Shown here: in pieces, positions 39,927 to 50,245 of the stretch
Position numbering within the stretch: position 1 is the stretch's first letter
How the letters are laid out: each line of letters opens with the position of its first letter
Assembly (NCBI GenBank): GCA_964494625.1
Contig: CAZBRT010000005.1
Location: 14,621-78,620 of the forward strand
Origin: UBA2784 sp964494625
GTDB lineage: Bacteria > Pseudomonadota > Alphaproteobacteria > Micropepsales > Micropepsaceae
Direction of reading: 5' to 3'
Length of the DNA stretch: 64,000 bases
The notes under the pieces: model-generated
What the model saw: only the letters and a program-made list of their open reading frames with translations
The model's database searches: none
What the model was told of the DNA's origin: nothing
Translations under genes and position numbers: made by a program

Positions 39927-41954
39927 TCAGCCAAATTCCATGATGATCGCGTCAACCGAAAGACTGTCGCCCTTCTTGGCGGCGATCCTTTTCACGGTCA
40001 CATCGCGCTCGGCGCGCAGCACGTTTTCCATCTTCATGGCTTCGACCACGGCCAGCGTTTCGCCCGCCTTGACCTCCTGATCGACGGCCACGTTGATGGA
40101 GACAACCAGACCCGGCATCGGACACAGAAGCTGCTTTGACGTATCGGGCGGCAGTTTCTCCGGCATCAGCCGCGCCAACGCCGCCTCGCGCGGGCGATAG
40201 ACGGCTGCCTTCACACTGGCGCCGCGATGCTGCAGGCGGAACCCGCCTTGCGTGCGTGCGACCTGCGCCACGAAATCCTCGCCGCCGATGCGACCCATGA
40301 ACACAGGCTCACCCGGCGCCCATGCGCTCTCGACGACAAAGCTGTGCGTAAAGCCGCTGCCGCCGTTCGACGCGTCACCAAACTCGATCTTGATGGGTCC
40401 ATCCTCGCGGTCGAATGACACGGTAAGCGGATGCTCCTTGCCGTCCACCACGATGACCCAATCGGCGGGATAGGCGGTCTCCGGAAGCGTGCGCCCCGAG
40501 ACATGGCGCGAGCGAGAATTGTCGCGCGCATGCGCAAACACCGCGACAGCGGCAAGTTTTTCAAGGGCGGAATGCGGCAGCGCGATGCCCTGAAAGCCCT
40601 CAGGAAACTCCTCCTTGATGAAGCCGGTCGTCAGGCGCCCGTCCTGGAAGCGCTTGTTCTCCATCACGGCTGCAAGGAACGGCACGTTGTGCTGGATGCC
40701 ATCGATGTAGAAGCGGTCCAGCGCATCGATCTGCAGGCGGATGGCCTCGATGCGGGTCGCTGCATGGGTGCACAGCTTGGCGATCATCGGATCGTAAAAC
40801 ATCGAGATCTCGCCGCCCTCAAAGACACCCGTGTCATTGCGGATGGTGCCCGAAGCCGAATGCCCCTCTGCGGGCGGGCGGTAGCGCACAAGGCGACCGA
40901 TCGACGGCAGGAAGTTGCGGTAAGGGTCTTCTGCATAGATGCGTGTCTCGACCGCCCAGCCGTTGATCTTCACGTCCTTCTGCGCAATCGCCAGCTTCTC
41001 GCCATAGGCAACCCGGATCATCTGCTCGACCAGATCGACCCCGGTGATCAGTTCGGTGACCGGATGCTCCACCTGCAGGCGGGTGTTCATCTCGAGGAAA
41101 TAGAAGTTGCGGTTGCCATCGACGATGAACTCGACCGTGCCCGCGCTGTCATAGCCGACGGCCTTTGAAAGCTGCACAGCCTGCTCGCCCATGGCCTTGC
41201 GCGTTGCTGCATCAAGGAACGGCGACGGCGCCTCCTCGATCACTTTCTGGTGGCGGCGCTGGATGGAACATTCGCGCTCGGCCAGATAGATGCAATTGCC
41301 GTGCTTGTCGCCCAGCACCTGGATTTCGATGTGCCGCGGCTGGTCAACAAATTTCTCGATGAAGATGCGGTCATCACCGAATGACGCACGTGCCTCGTTC
41401 ATCGCCGATTGCACGGCCTGTTTCATTTCTTCGGCGTCAAAGACGATGCGCAGGCCCTTGCCGCCGCCACCAGCCGACGCCTTCACCATCACCGGATAGC
41501 CGATGCCCTGGGCAATCTCGATGGCGTGGTCGACGCCTTTGATCTCGCCGATGAAACCGGGAACCGTGTTCACCTTGGCGGCAGCGGCGAGTTTCTTGGA
41601 CTCGATCTTGTCACCCATGGCCGCAATCGCATGCGGATTGGGTCCGATGAAGGCAACGCCTGCCGCCTTGAGCGCTTCGGCAAAGGACGTGCGCTCCGAA
41701 AGGAAGCCGTAGCCGGGATGAACCGCCTCGGCCCCGGTCGCCTTGCACGCCGCAACAATCTTGTCGGCCAGCAAATAGGACTGTGCGGCGGGCGGCGGAC
41801 CCAGATGCACGGCCTCATCGGCCATCTCGACATGCAGCGCATCGGCATCCGCATCCGAGTAAACGGCAGCCGTCTTGATGCCCATGCGCCGCGCGGTCTT
41901 GATGACCCGGCAGGCGATTTCACCGCGATTGGCAATCAGGATTTTCTTGAACAT
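39927..41954 (-). CDS. pccA: Propionyl-CoA carboxylase, biotin-containing alpha subunit
   Basis: A 675-residue subunit: biotin carboxylase (FKKILIANRGEIACRVIKTARRMG, HPGYGFLSERTSFAEALKAAG, ASAGGGGKGLRIVFD, MNTRLQVEHPVTELITGVDLVEQMIRVA), a BT linker domain, and a C-terminal biotinyl domain with Lys in VEAMKMENVL. The MCC alpha subunit at 25.6 kb is a separate paralogue; pairing with the PCC-type beta gene 60 bases upstream marks this one as propionyl-CoA carboxylase. It makes methylmalonyl-CoA from odd-chain and branched-chain breakdown. Start ATG 41954 has GGAAGG. Confidence 0.93.
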   Translation of the reverse strand: MFKKILIANRGEIACRVIKTARRMGIKTAAVYSDADADALHVEMADEAVHLGPPPAAQSYLLADKIVAACKATGAEAVHPGYGFLSERTSFAEALKAAGVAFIGPNPHAIAAMGDKIESKKLAAAAKVNTVPGFIGEIKGVDHAIEIAQGIGYPVMVKASAGGGGKGLRIVFDAEEMKQAVQSAMNEARASFGDDRIFIEKFVDQPRHIEIQVLGDKHGNCIYLAERECSIQRRHQKVIEEAPSPFLDAATRKAMGEQAVQLSKAVGYDSAGTVEFIVDGNRNFYFLEMNTRLQVEHPVTELITGVDLVEQMIRVAYGEKLAIAQKDVKINGWAVETRIYAEDPYRNFLPSIGRLVRYRPPAEGHSASGTIRNDTGVFEGGEISMFYDPMIAKLCTHAATRIEAIRLQIDALDRFYIDGIQHNVPFLAAVMENKRFQDGRLTTGFIKEEFPEGFQGIALPHSALEKLAAVAVFAHARDNSRSRHVSGRTLPETAYPADWVIVVDGKEHPLTVSFDREDGPIKIEFGDASNGGSGFTHSFVVESAWAPGEPVFMGRIGGEDFVAQVARTQGGFRLQHRGASVKAAVYRPREAALARLMPEKLPPDTSKQLLCPMPGLVVSINVAVDQEVKAGETLAVVEAMKMENVLRAERDVTVKRIAAKKGDSLSVDAIIMEFG

Positions 41955-42013
41955 GCCTTCCGGGGCCTTCACGTAGCTGGTGTTTCAGGAAGCTGCGACA
42001 TCACAGCGGCCCC

Positions 42014-43546
<1,533 letters not shown>

Positions 43547-43716
43547 GCATTCGCCCGACCGCGCGTGGCAGCCGCCCCAATCCGCCAAAAGCCAGCACCC
43601 AAGCAATTCACCCGGACCAAGCGGAATCGTGCTGGTCCAAGGCGTTAGCCTGTCACCCTCAAGTCACAATGCACAATTCGGAAAGCCGCGCAATAACGCG
43701 CGCAGGGGCGCTGACC

Positions 43717-44439
43717 CTAGCGGCCCAGTGCCGAAGACAGGGCCAGAAAGCGGGCTGCCGCAATTGTGTCTTCCAGGATCGCTTGGGCACGCGCCCGCGC
43801 CTCGTCATCCTGCCCCCACTGTGCCGTCTGATGGGCCTCGTCAAGGCGCGAGACAGCAAAGGCCTCAGCCGCATCAAGCGCGCCATCCAGAACCGCCAGC
43901 GCCAGCGTGACCGATTGCAGCGCTGTGGCCAGCGCATAGGTTCCCGTCAGCCTGTAGCGGTCCAGCGGCGTCAGCACGGGGCGCAGCGCATCAAGCGCCG
44001 CCTGATCCTGCACGATGGGTTCAACACCTGCGCCATGGACAAGCGCAATGCCGTGGCGCGACTTCAACCATGCAAGCCAAGGCAGCCATGCTGCGGCCTG
44101 CCGCTCTGCCAGCGTCTGGGGCCATGCGGCGTGATAGCAGACAAGGTCATGCGCCAGAAATTGGCAAAGCTGATCGATGAAATGGGCCGGTTTTGCGCCG
44201 ATCCGGTCAATGGCCGCGTTGGCAAGACCAGTGAGACGCATCTCATGCGGTTCCATCGCCTCGCCCTGCGCCTCCCATTCGGCGGCGACCGCCTCAGCCA
44301 ATGCGCGTGATGGCAGCGTGAGGTCTGCCCGCTCCGGTGTCTTTACCTTCCTGCCGTCAAGCGTGATGGAAAAGCCGTCACCCGCCGCCACGACCGACAC
44401 GGCTGTGTAGAAGCGTCGGAGTGTACGCTTGCCGCTCAC
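43717..44439 (-). CDS. ATP12-family F1-ATPase assembly chaperone
   Basis: A 240-residue protein of the ATP12 family, which in mitochondria and alphaproteobacteria binds the alpha subunit of F1-ATPase during assembly. Signatures are RFYTAVSVVAAGDGFSITLDGRKVKTPERADLTLPSRALAEAVAAEWEAQG, PHEMRLTGLANAAIDRI, LVCYHAAWPQTLAERQ and AWLPWLAWLKSRHGIALV. Its ATG overlaps the stop of the upstream bicupin gene (ATGA). It ends a five-junction coupled run RarA - CrcB - RluC-like - bicupin - ATP12. Confidence 0.9.
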   Translation of the reverse strand: MSGKRTLRRFYTAVSVVAAGDGFSITLDGRKVKTPERADLTLPSRALAEAVAAEWEAQGEAMEPHEMRLTGLANAAIDRIGAKPAHFIDQLCQFLAHDLVCYHAAWPQTLAERQAAAWLPWLAWLKSRHGIALVHGAGVEPIVQDQAALDALRPVLTPLDRYRLTGTYALATALQSVTLALAVLDGALDAAEAFAVSRLDEAHQTAQWGQDDEARARAQAILEDTIAAARFLALSSALGR

Positions 44440-45485
44440 GCCTTGCGCGTTCCTGCCCGGGGGATGGCGTCGTGGGTCCCAAGTTTGCGCTTGGGCACAT
44501 CCTTCCAGTGCCGGTCACCAACTTCCGCATTGCGCTTCGCATGCAGCGGATAGTGGATTTTGGAACGCTGGCGTGATGCCTCACCCACGACCAGAAGACG
44601 CACATCCGCATCCGAATTGTTGAGGAAGACATGTGCGATGCCGGTGCGGTCGGGAAACCCGACCCCGTCACCCGCCTGAAGCGGATGCAGCACGCCATCC
44701 AGCCAGACATCGGGCTTGCCCTCGATCACGAAGACAAACTCCTCCTCGTCATATTCGGCATGCGGCCAGCTTGAGCGACGGCCCGGGAGCAGGCGCTCGT
44801 GCCAGATGCCAATGCGGGTGAGACCCATCAATTGCGCAAGCGGCGAACCCATGGTGAGCAACTCGCTGTCGCCGGGATAATGCTGCTCGTCTTTTTGCTC
44901 GTGATCCTGCCAGCGCACGACGCACGACGGCCGCGCCTTCTTGACCGAACCCTTCGGCGCGGGCTCTTTGCCGCGCATGGTGTCCGAAAATCCGTCATGG
45001 GGTCCAAGCTTGCGTCGGGGCGCATCAAGCCAGAGCTTGCCCATGCGCTTCAGCCACGGTTCCATCTCCGGATTGACCGGGAAGTGGATTTTGGAATTGT
45101 AGCGCGACGCCTCACCCACCGTCACCAGCACGACCGGCATGTCCGAATTGTTGATAAGGCAATGCGCCTGCCCGTCACGGCCGGGCCATCCTGCCGCCTC
45201 ACCCGGCGACATGCGGTAGAGATAGCCGTCGCTCCAAAGATCGGGGGTTCCTTCCAGCACAAACACGAACTCTTCCTCGTCGCGCTCCGCATGCGGGTTG
45301 GAACTGCGCCAGCCCGGCTCCAGCACATCGACATGGATGCCAAGCCGCATCAGCTCGCAAATGGTGGCGTAGGACGCCATGCGCCCCATCTTCTCCTTCG
45401 TGAAAGGATGCAGTGCGGGCTTGGGCGACAGGATATCGCGCCAGTGCTGGATGAAGGGCGGCCGCGTTGGGGTGCGCAATGTCAT
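44436..45485 (-). CDS. Bicupin-domain protein (internal duplication)
   Basis: A 349-residue protein made of two related cupin halves. Unit 1 (residues about 35-150) contains SSNPHAERDEEEFVFVLEGTPDLW and GEAAGWPGRDGQAHCLINNSD. Unit 2 (about 210-330) contains SSWPHAEYDEEEFVFVIEGKPDVW and GDGVGFPDRTGIAHVFLNNSD. Each has the PHAExDEEEFVFVxEG metal motif and the second cupin His, and each ends with SKIH and an RRKLG/KRKLG tail. Metal-dependent sugar or small-molecule chemistry is plausible but unproven. It overlaps both neighbours by 4 bases. Confidence 0.85.
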   Translation of the reverse strand: MTLRTPTRPPFIQHWRDILSPKPALHPFTKEKMGRMASYATICELMRLGIHVDVLEPGWRSSNPHAERDEEEFVFVLEGTPDLWSDGYLYRMSPGEAAGWPGRDGQAHCLINNSDMPVVLVTVGEASRYNSKIHFPVNPEMEPWLKRMGKLWLDAPRRKLGPHDGFSDTMRGKEPAPKGSVKKARPSCVVRWQDHEQKDEQHYPGDSELLTMGSPLAQLMGLTRIGIWHERLLPGRRSSWPHAEYDEEEFVFVIEGKPDVWLDGVLHPLQAGDGVGFPDRTGIAHVFLNNSDADVRLLVVGEASRQRSKIHYPLHAKRNAEVGDRHWKDVPKRKLGTHDAIPRAGTRKA

Positions 45486-46501
45486 TCGTCGAACTCCGGG
45501 AAGGGGTCGCTGCGGTCATTGGCATCAAATCCGAACAGCGCCCATGTATGGCGCATGTGCGGCGGCAGGGGCGCCGTCACGTCGATCACGCCGCCCGCCG
45601 GATTGTTCATCACGATCCGCCTTGCATGAAGATGGAGCTTGTTCTCGACAGCGCCGGTCAGCTTCGAGGCATCGCCGCCGTATTTCTTGTCGCCGATGAT
45701 GGGTGTGCCGATGGCCGCGGCATGCGCACGCAATTGATGCGTGCGGCCTGTCACCGGCATCATGGCAAGCCATGAGACCTCACTCGCGGCGCGGCCCATC
45801 AGCGCATAATGCGTGATCGCGTGCTTGGCCTCTTCGAAATGCGCCTCGCCCCGCTTGACGGGGATCATGTGCTCGTCGCTGCGGCCGGGGCCGCGCGCGA
45901 TCTTGGCCAGCGCCAGCTTGATCGTGCCGTTGTGCGGCTTGGGCACGCCCGCCACCAGTGCCCAATAGACCTTGCGGGTTTCGCGTGCGCGAAAAGCCTC
46001 CGACAACGCGGCGGCCGCCGGCACGGTGCGTGCGAGAACGAGGACACCGCTTGTATCGCGGTCAAGGCGGTGAACAAGGCGCGGACGCTGGCTCTTGCCG
46101 AAGCGCAGGAAGTCCAGCATGCCGTCAAGATGGCGGGTGATGCCCGGTCCGCCTTGCGTTGCAAGTCCATGGGGCTTGTTGATGACCATCACCGCATCAT
46201 CCTTGTGCAGCACAAGGCTCTGGATGAAAGCCTCGTCGCCCGCGCGGATGTCGGTTGCAGGGCGCGGTTGCTCGGCCACGGGCGATGTCACATTATCGGG
46301 CAGCGGTGGCACGCGGATCGCTTGCCCGAGGCTGACGCGGGTGGAAGCCTCGGCACGCGCGCCATCGATGCGCACCTGTCCCGTGCGCAGCAACTTTTCC
46401 AGATGCGCATGCTTCAGGCCCGGAAAATGGCGGCGGAACCACCGGTCCAGCCGTGAACCCGCGTCGTCCGAACCGACGGTCAGTGTCTGGACGCGGCTCA
46501 T
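45482..46501 (-). CDS. rluC: RluC-like 23S rRNA pseudouridine synthase
   Basis: A 339-residue RluA-family enzyme: N-terminal S4 RNA-binding domain (SRLDRWFRRHFPGLKHAHLEKLLRTGQVRIDGARAEASTRVSLGQAIRVP), catalytic core with the Asp in HRLDRDTSGVLVLART, and KVYWALVAGVP, GRTHQLRAHAAAIGTPIIGDKKYGG and LHLHARRI. The S4 domain and DGARAEA..RV..GQ.IRVPP favour RluC (23S positions 955/2504/2580) over RluD, not proven. ATGA overlaps link it to CrcB upstream and the bicupin gene downstream. Confidence 0.9.
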   Translation of the reverse strand: MSRVQTLTVGSDDAGSRLDRWFRRHFPGLKHAHLEKLLRTGQVRIDGARAEASTRVSLGQAIRVPPLPDNVTSPVAEQPRPATDIRAGDEAFIQSLVLHKDDAVMVINKPHGLATQGGPGITRHLDGMLDFLRFGKSQRPRLVHRLDRDTSGVLVLARTVPAAAALSEAFRARETRKVYWALVAGVPKPHNGTIKLALAKIARGPGRSDEHMIPVKRGEAHFEEAKHAITHYALMGRAASEVSWLAMMPVTGRTHQLRAHAAAIGTPIIGDKKYGGDASKLTGAVENKLHLHARRIVMNNPAGGVIDVTAPLPPHMRHTWALFGFDANDRSDPFPEFDE

Positions 46502-46878
46502 GAGGTCATCACCCGTACAAGATAAAGACCCAAGGCCAATGCGCCGATCGAAAGCAGCACCGAGGCCGCGACGTAAAATGCTGCCGCGCCGTAATCATGC
46601 CGGTCGATCAGAAGCCAAGCCTCAAGCGAAAAGGCCGAGAAGGTGGTGAAGCCGCCCAATATCCCGGTCGTCAGAAATGCGCGCATCTCGGCGGAAGGCG
46701 ACCACTTGGCCGCCATGATCCCCACGAGAAGGCCCATCGCGAGGCCGCCAATTACATTCACGGCCAGCGTACCCCACGGAAAGGCGGGGCCGATCAGGCG
46801 CGTCACCGCACCGGCCACGCCATAGCGGGCCATAGCGCCCACGGCACCGCCCGCGCCGATCGAGAGCCAGAGCATCAT
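46498..46878 (-). CDS. crcB: Fluoride ion channel CrcB/Fluc
   Basis: A 126-residue four-helix membrane protein that forms dual-topology dimers exporting fluoride. It shows GGAVGAMARYGV, the pore Asn in PWGTLAVNVIGGLAMGLLVG and the Phe/Thr box GILGGFTTFSAFSLEAW. The start at 46878 overlaps the rarA stop by four bases. No fluoride riboswitch is visible, since the gene has no leader of its own and depends on rarA transcription. Confidence 0.93.
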   Translation of the reverse strand: MMLWLSIGAGGAVGAMARYGVAGAVTRLIGPAFPWGTLAVNVIGGLAMGLLVGIMAAKWSPSAEMRAFLTTGILGGFTTFSAFSLEAWLLIDRHDYGAAAFYVAASVLLSIGALALGLYLVRVMTS

Positions 46879-48194
46879 GATGTCTTTTGCGCCGCTTCCA
46901 TGCGCTGCCTCAGCTTGGACCAATAGTCGAGCCGCTTGCGCACTTCGCGCTCAAAACCGGCCTCGCGCGGGTTATAGAAGGTCTCGCGCGCCATGCCATC
47001 GGGAAAGTAATTCTGGCCCGAGAATCCATGCGGGGTATCAGGGTCGTATTGGTAGTCCTTGCCATAGCCGAGCGACTTCATCAGCTGCGTCGGCGCATTC
47101 AGGATGGTGGCAGGCGGCATCAAGGAACCGGTGGCGCGGGCCTGTGCCGATGCCGCATTCATCGCAAGATAGGCTGCGTTCGACTTGGGCGCGGTCGCAA
47201 GATAGATCGCGGCCTGCGCGAGCGCCAGTTCGCCTTCGGGACTGCCGAGAAAATCAAAGGCGTCTTTTGCCGCCAAGGCCTGATGCAGCGCTTCGGGGTC
47301 GGCAAGGCCGATATCCTCAATCGCCATGCGCACCAGCCGCCGCGCGATGAAAAGCGGATCCTCGCCGCCCACCAGCATGCGCGCGAGCCAATAGAGTGCG
47401 GCATCCGCATCCGACCCGCGCACCGATTTGTGGAGCGCCGAGATGAGATTGTAATGCTCCTCGCGATCCTTGTCGTAATGGGCGGCGCGGCGTTGCACCG
47501 TTTCGGCAAGAGCTGCCACATCCAGCGGCGCAGAAACGTCCAGCGACAGGAGTTCCTCGGCAAGGGTCAGAAGATACCGCCCGTCACCATCGGCCATCGC
47601 GCGCAAGGCCTGCCGCGCCTCCCCGTCCACGGGCAACTTCTTGCCAGACGCTTCCTCGGCCCTCTGCAGCAGAAGATCGAGCGCGGCATCATCAAGGCGG
47701 CGCAGCACAAGCACCTTGGCACGCGACAGCAAGGCGGCGTTGAGCGCAAAGGACGGGTTTTCCGTTGTCGCGCCGATGAGCACGATCGTGCCGTCTTCCA
47801 TCACCGGCAGAAACGCATCCTGCTGGCTGCGGTTGAAGCGGTGGATTTCATCCACGAACAGGAGCGTGCCCTGCCCCGTCTGTCGCCGTGCACGCGCCGC
47901 ATCAAAACACTTCTTGAGATCGGCAACGCCCGAAAAGACCGCCGACATTTGCTCGAAATGGAGCTTGCCCGCACCAGCCATCAGCCGTGCCAGCGTGGTC
48001 TTGCCCGTGCCCGGCGGCCCCCAGAGGATGATGGAGGCAACGCGCCCCGAAGCCACCATCCGCCCCAAAGGCGCATCTGCCGCGACCAGATGGTCCTGCC
48101 CGACGACATCGGCAAGCCGCGTCGGCCGCAGCCGGTCGGCCAGCGGACGATTGACATCAGCCCCCATGCCGGCGGCCTCGAAGAGATTGGCCAT
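46875..48194 (-). CDS. rarA: Replication-associated recombination protein A (RarA/MgsA)
   Basis: A 439-residue AAA+ ATPase of the clamp-loader clade acting at stalled forks. Walker A GPPGTGKTTLARLMA, Walker B LFVDEIHRFNRSQQDAFLPVME, sensor 1 IGATTENPSFALNAALLSR, and the C-terminal tetramerisation part with PPATILNAPTQLMKSLGYGKDYQYDPDTPHGFSGQNYFPD, all typical. It follows the Do-type protease gene by 8 bases and overlaps crcB, so it is in the middle of the coupled run downstream of rplQ. Confidence 0.95.
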   Translation of the reverse strand: MANLFEAAGMGADVNRPLADRLRPTRLADVVGQDHLVAADAPLGRMVASGRVASIILWGPPGTGKTTLARLMAGAGKLHFEQMSAVFSGVADLKKCFDAARARRQTGQGTLLFVDEIHRFNRSQQDAFLPVMEDGTIVLIGATTENPSFALNAALLSRAKVLVLRRLDDAALDLLLQRAEEASGKKLPVDGEARQALRAMADGDGRYLLTLAEELLSLDVSAPLDVAALAETVQRRAAHYDKDREEHYNLISALHKSVRGSDADAALYWLARMLVGGEDPLFIARRLVRMAIEDIGLADPEALHQALAAKDAFDFLGSPEGELALAQAAIYLATAPKSNAAYLAMNAASAQARATGSLMPPATILNAPTQLMKSLGYGKDYQYDPDTPHGFSGQNYFPDGMARETFYNPREAGFEREVRKRLDYWSKLRQRMEAAQKTS

Positions 48195-48202
48195 TGGCCC
48201 TG

Positions 48203-49672
48203 TCAGCTCCGCACGTCGAGAGAGTAAAGCTGACCGGCGCGGCGCAGGACGATGTGCCAGCGGTCAACCCGCATGGCCATAAACTCGACCAGCGGATCGA
48301 CACTTTCAACCTTGCGGCCGTTGACTTCCACCACAATGTCGCCGGGGCGGATGCGCAGGCGGCTGGCCGGCGACCCCCGCTCGGTCGAAAGCACGACCAC
48401 CCCCTCGGTGATATCGATGCGCAGTTCATCCGCAAAGGCGGGCGAGAGATTGGCAATGGTCGCACCCGTCAGGGGACTGCGCCCCTCAACAAAGGTCACA
48501 TTGCGCGGCGGATCTTCCGGCGGCCCGGCCAGCGTGACATTCGCGCTCATGCGCACGCCCTGCCGCAGCCAGACAATCGCAACCGCTTTGCCCACGCCCT
48601 TCGTCGCGATGCGGAAGCGCAGACCTTGCGGATCAAGCACCTCAAAGCCATCGACAGAAAGGATCACATCGCCCTTCTGCAGCCCTGAGGCAGCGGCCGG
48701 ACTGTCGCGATAGACCTCCTGCACCAACACACCCATCGGACGATCCAGCGACAGCGAAGCCGCCAGTTCGCGCGTGATCGCCTGCGCGGTCGCACCCAGC
48801 CAGGCGCGCTTCAGCCGCCCGCCATCGACCGCACCCTCGACCACAAAGCGCACCATGTTGGACGGAATGGCAAAGCCGATGCCGATGGAACCGCCGGTGC
48901 GCGAAAAGATGGCCGTATTGATCCCGGCAAGCTTGCCGTCAATCGTCACCAGCGCGCCGCCCGAATTGCCCGGATTGATCGCTGCATCCGTCTGGATGAA
49001 GAATTGGTAGTCCGAAATGCCGATCTGCGTGCGGGCGAGCGCCGACACGATGCCCATGGTCGTCGTCTGGCCGACGCCGAAGGGATTGCCGATGGCCAGC
49101 ACCAGGTCGCCGACGGCCAGCGCGTCACTGTCGCGGAACGGCACGAAGGGAAGACGCGCGCCCTTGGGATCAATGCGCAACACGGCAAGGTCAGTGCGTT
49201 CGTCGGCAAGGATAACTTCCGCCTCGAATTCGCGGCGGTCCGCCATCACCACGATCAACTCGTCGCCGCCCGCGATGACATGGTTGTTGGTGACGATGAT
49301 GCCGTCATCGCGCACGATCACCCCCGAGCCCAGCGCGTTCTGTTCGCGCTGCCCCGGTTCGCCAAAGAAGCGGTTGAAGAAGGGTTCTTCCGGACCGTTG
49401 CGGGCACGCTTGCGCGCGTAAACATTGACGACCGCGGGCGCGACCCTGCGCACCACGGGCGCAAACGACACCGCGATCTGTGCGCGCGAGCGCGGGACGG
49501 ATGCAGACGGCTGCCGCGGGTGTTTGGGCCACGCAGCGCGCAAAGAAAATCCCAAGCCGCCCGTCAACCACCAGACGGCAAGCAGCGCAGCACCAATGCC
49601 AACCGAAACAAGAAGCCCCAACGCGGCCCCCAACACGGCAAATTGCCTCTTTGGCTTTACCCCGACAGGCAA
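48203..49672 (-). CDS. Do/DegQ-family serine protease
   Basis: A 489-residue HtrA-type protease with an N-terminal membrane anchor (FAVLGAALGLLVSVGIGAALLAVWWL), a periplasmic trypsin-like domain and two PDZ domains. The triad is His in IVTNNHVIAG, Asp in DERTDLAVLRID and Ser in INPGNSGGALV. PDZ1 begins near VLVQEVYRDSPAAASGLQKGD and PDZ2 near GVVVLSTERGSPASRLRIRPGD. The start is uncertain: the frame opens at TTG 49672 without a ribosome site, and GTG 49636 has AGAGG at 10 bases. It starts downstream of the rplQ terminator, so it needs its own promoter. Confidence 0.9.
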   Translation of the reverse strand: MPVGVKPKRQFAVLGAALGLLVSVGIGAALLAVWWLTGGLGFSLRAAWPKHPRQPSASVPRSRAQIAVSFAPVVRRVAPAVVNVYARKRARNGPEEPFFNRFFGEPGQREQNALGSGVIVRDDGIIVTNNHVIAGGDELIVVMADRREFEAEVILADERTDLAVLRIDPKGARLPFVPFRDSDALAVGDLVLAIGNPFGVGQTTTMGIVSALARTQIGISDYQFFIQTDAAINPGNSGGALVTIDGKLAGINTAIFSRTGGSIGIGFAIPSNMVRFVVEGAVDGGRLKRAWLGATAQAITRELAASLSLDRPMGVLVQEVYRDSPAAASGLQKGDVILSVDGFEVLDPQGLRFRIATKGVGKAVAIVWLRQGVRMSANVTLAGPPEDPPRNVTFVEGRSPLTGATIANLSPAFADELRIDITEGVVVLSTERGSPASRLRIRPGDIVVEVNGRKVESVDPLVEFMAMRVDRWHIVLRRAGQLYSLDVRS

Positions 49673-49736
49673 AGCCTAGCATGGCCTGCCCGATCCGCGC
49701 CTGCCCGGTTTCCGGCGGCTCTCGCCTGCTAACCAT

Positions 49737-49765
49737 AACAAAAGGGCCTCCCGCCGGGGAGGCCC
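49737..49765 (-). terminator. Intrinsic terminator of the ribosomal cluster
   Basis: On the minus strand, GGGCCTCCC-CGGC-GGGAGGCCC forms a perfect 9-bp stem with a four-base loop, followed by TTTTGTT. It lies 25 bases after the rplQ stop and separates the ribosomal cluster from the Do-type protease gene. Confidence 0.88.
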
Positions 49766-49789
49766 TGTTGCTGTGGAATAAAACCGTGA

Positions 49790-50221
49790 TCAGGCGCGGG
49801 CTTCGTCGCCGCCTTCGGCGTTCTGCTTGGGGCCGCTGTCCAGACCCTTGGCGGCCGCATCACGCTCGACGAACTCGATATAGGCCATCGGCGCGGCATC
49901 GCCAAAGCGGTGACCCGCCTTGAGTACCCGCGTATAGCCGCCTGCGCGTGTCTCATAGCGCTTGGCGAGCGTGGCGATCATCTTCTCGACCGCCGTCTCG
50001 TCCTTGATGCGCGCCAGCAGCAGGCGCCGCGAGTGCAGCGAACCCTTGCCCCGCTTGGCGAGCGTCACCAGACGCTCCACCCAGGGGCGCAGTTCTTTTG
50101 CCTTGGGCAGTGTCGTGCGGATCTGCTCATGCTTGATCAGCGCGACGGCCATGTTGGCGAACATGGCAGTGCGGTGGGATGATGTACGGCCGAGTTTGCG
50201 GCCTTTGACGGCATGGCGCAT
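49790..50221 (-). CDS. rplQ: 50S ribosomal protein L17
   Basis: A 143-residue protein: MRHAVKGRKLGRTSSHRTAMFANMAVALIKHEQIRTTLPKAKELRPWVERLVTLAK is unmistakable L17. An acidic C-terminal tail (residues about 125-143) is longer than in E. coli L17 (127 residues) but common in relatives. It is the last gene of the ribosomal cluster, 24 bases after rpoA, and is followed by a clear terminator at 49737-49765. Confidence 0.97.
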   Translation of the reverse strand: MRHAVKGRKLGRTSSHRTAMFANMAVALIKHEQIRTTLPKAKELRPWVERLVTLAKRGKGSLHSRRLLLARIKDETAVEKMIATLAKRYETRAGGYTRVLKAGHRFGDAAPMAYIEFVERDAAAKGLDSGPKQNAEGGDEARA

Positions 50222-50245
50222 GGCGCCTCTCCTGCTCTCAAGGTC

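Noticed and set aside
46862..46900. Fluoride riboswitch before crcB
   Set aside because: crcB starts inside the end of rarA and no leader sequence exists to hold one.
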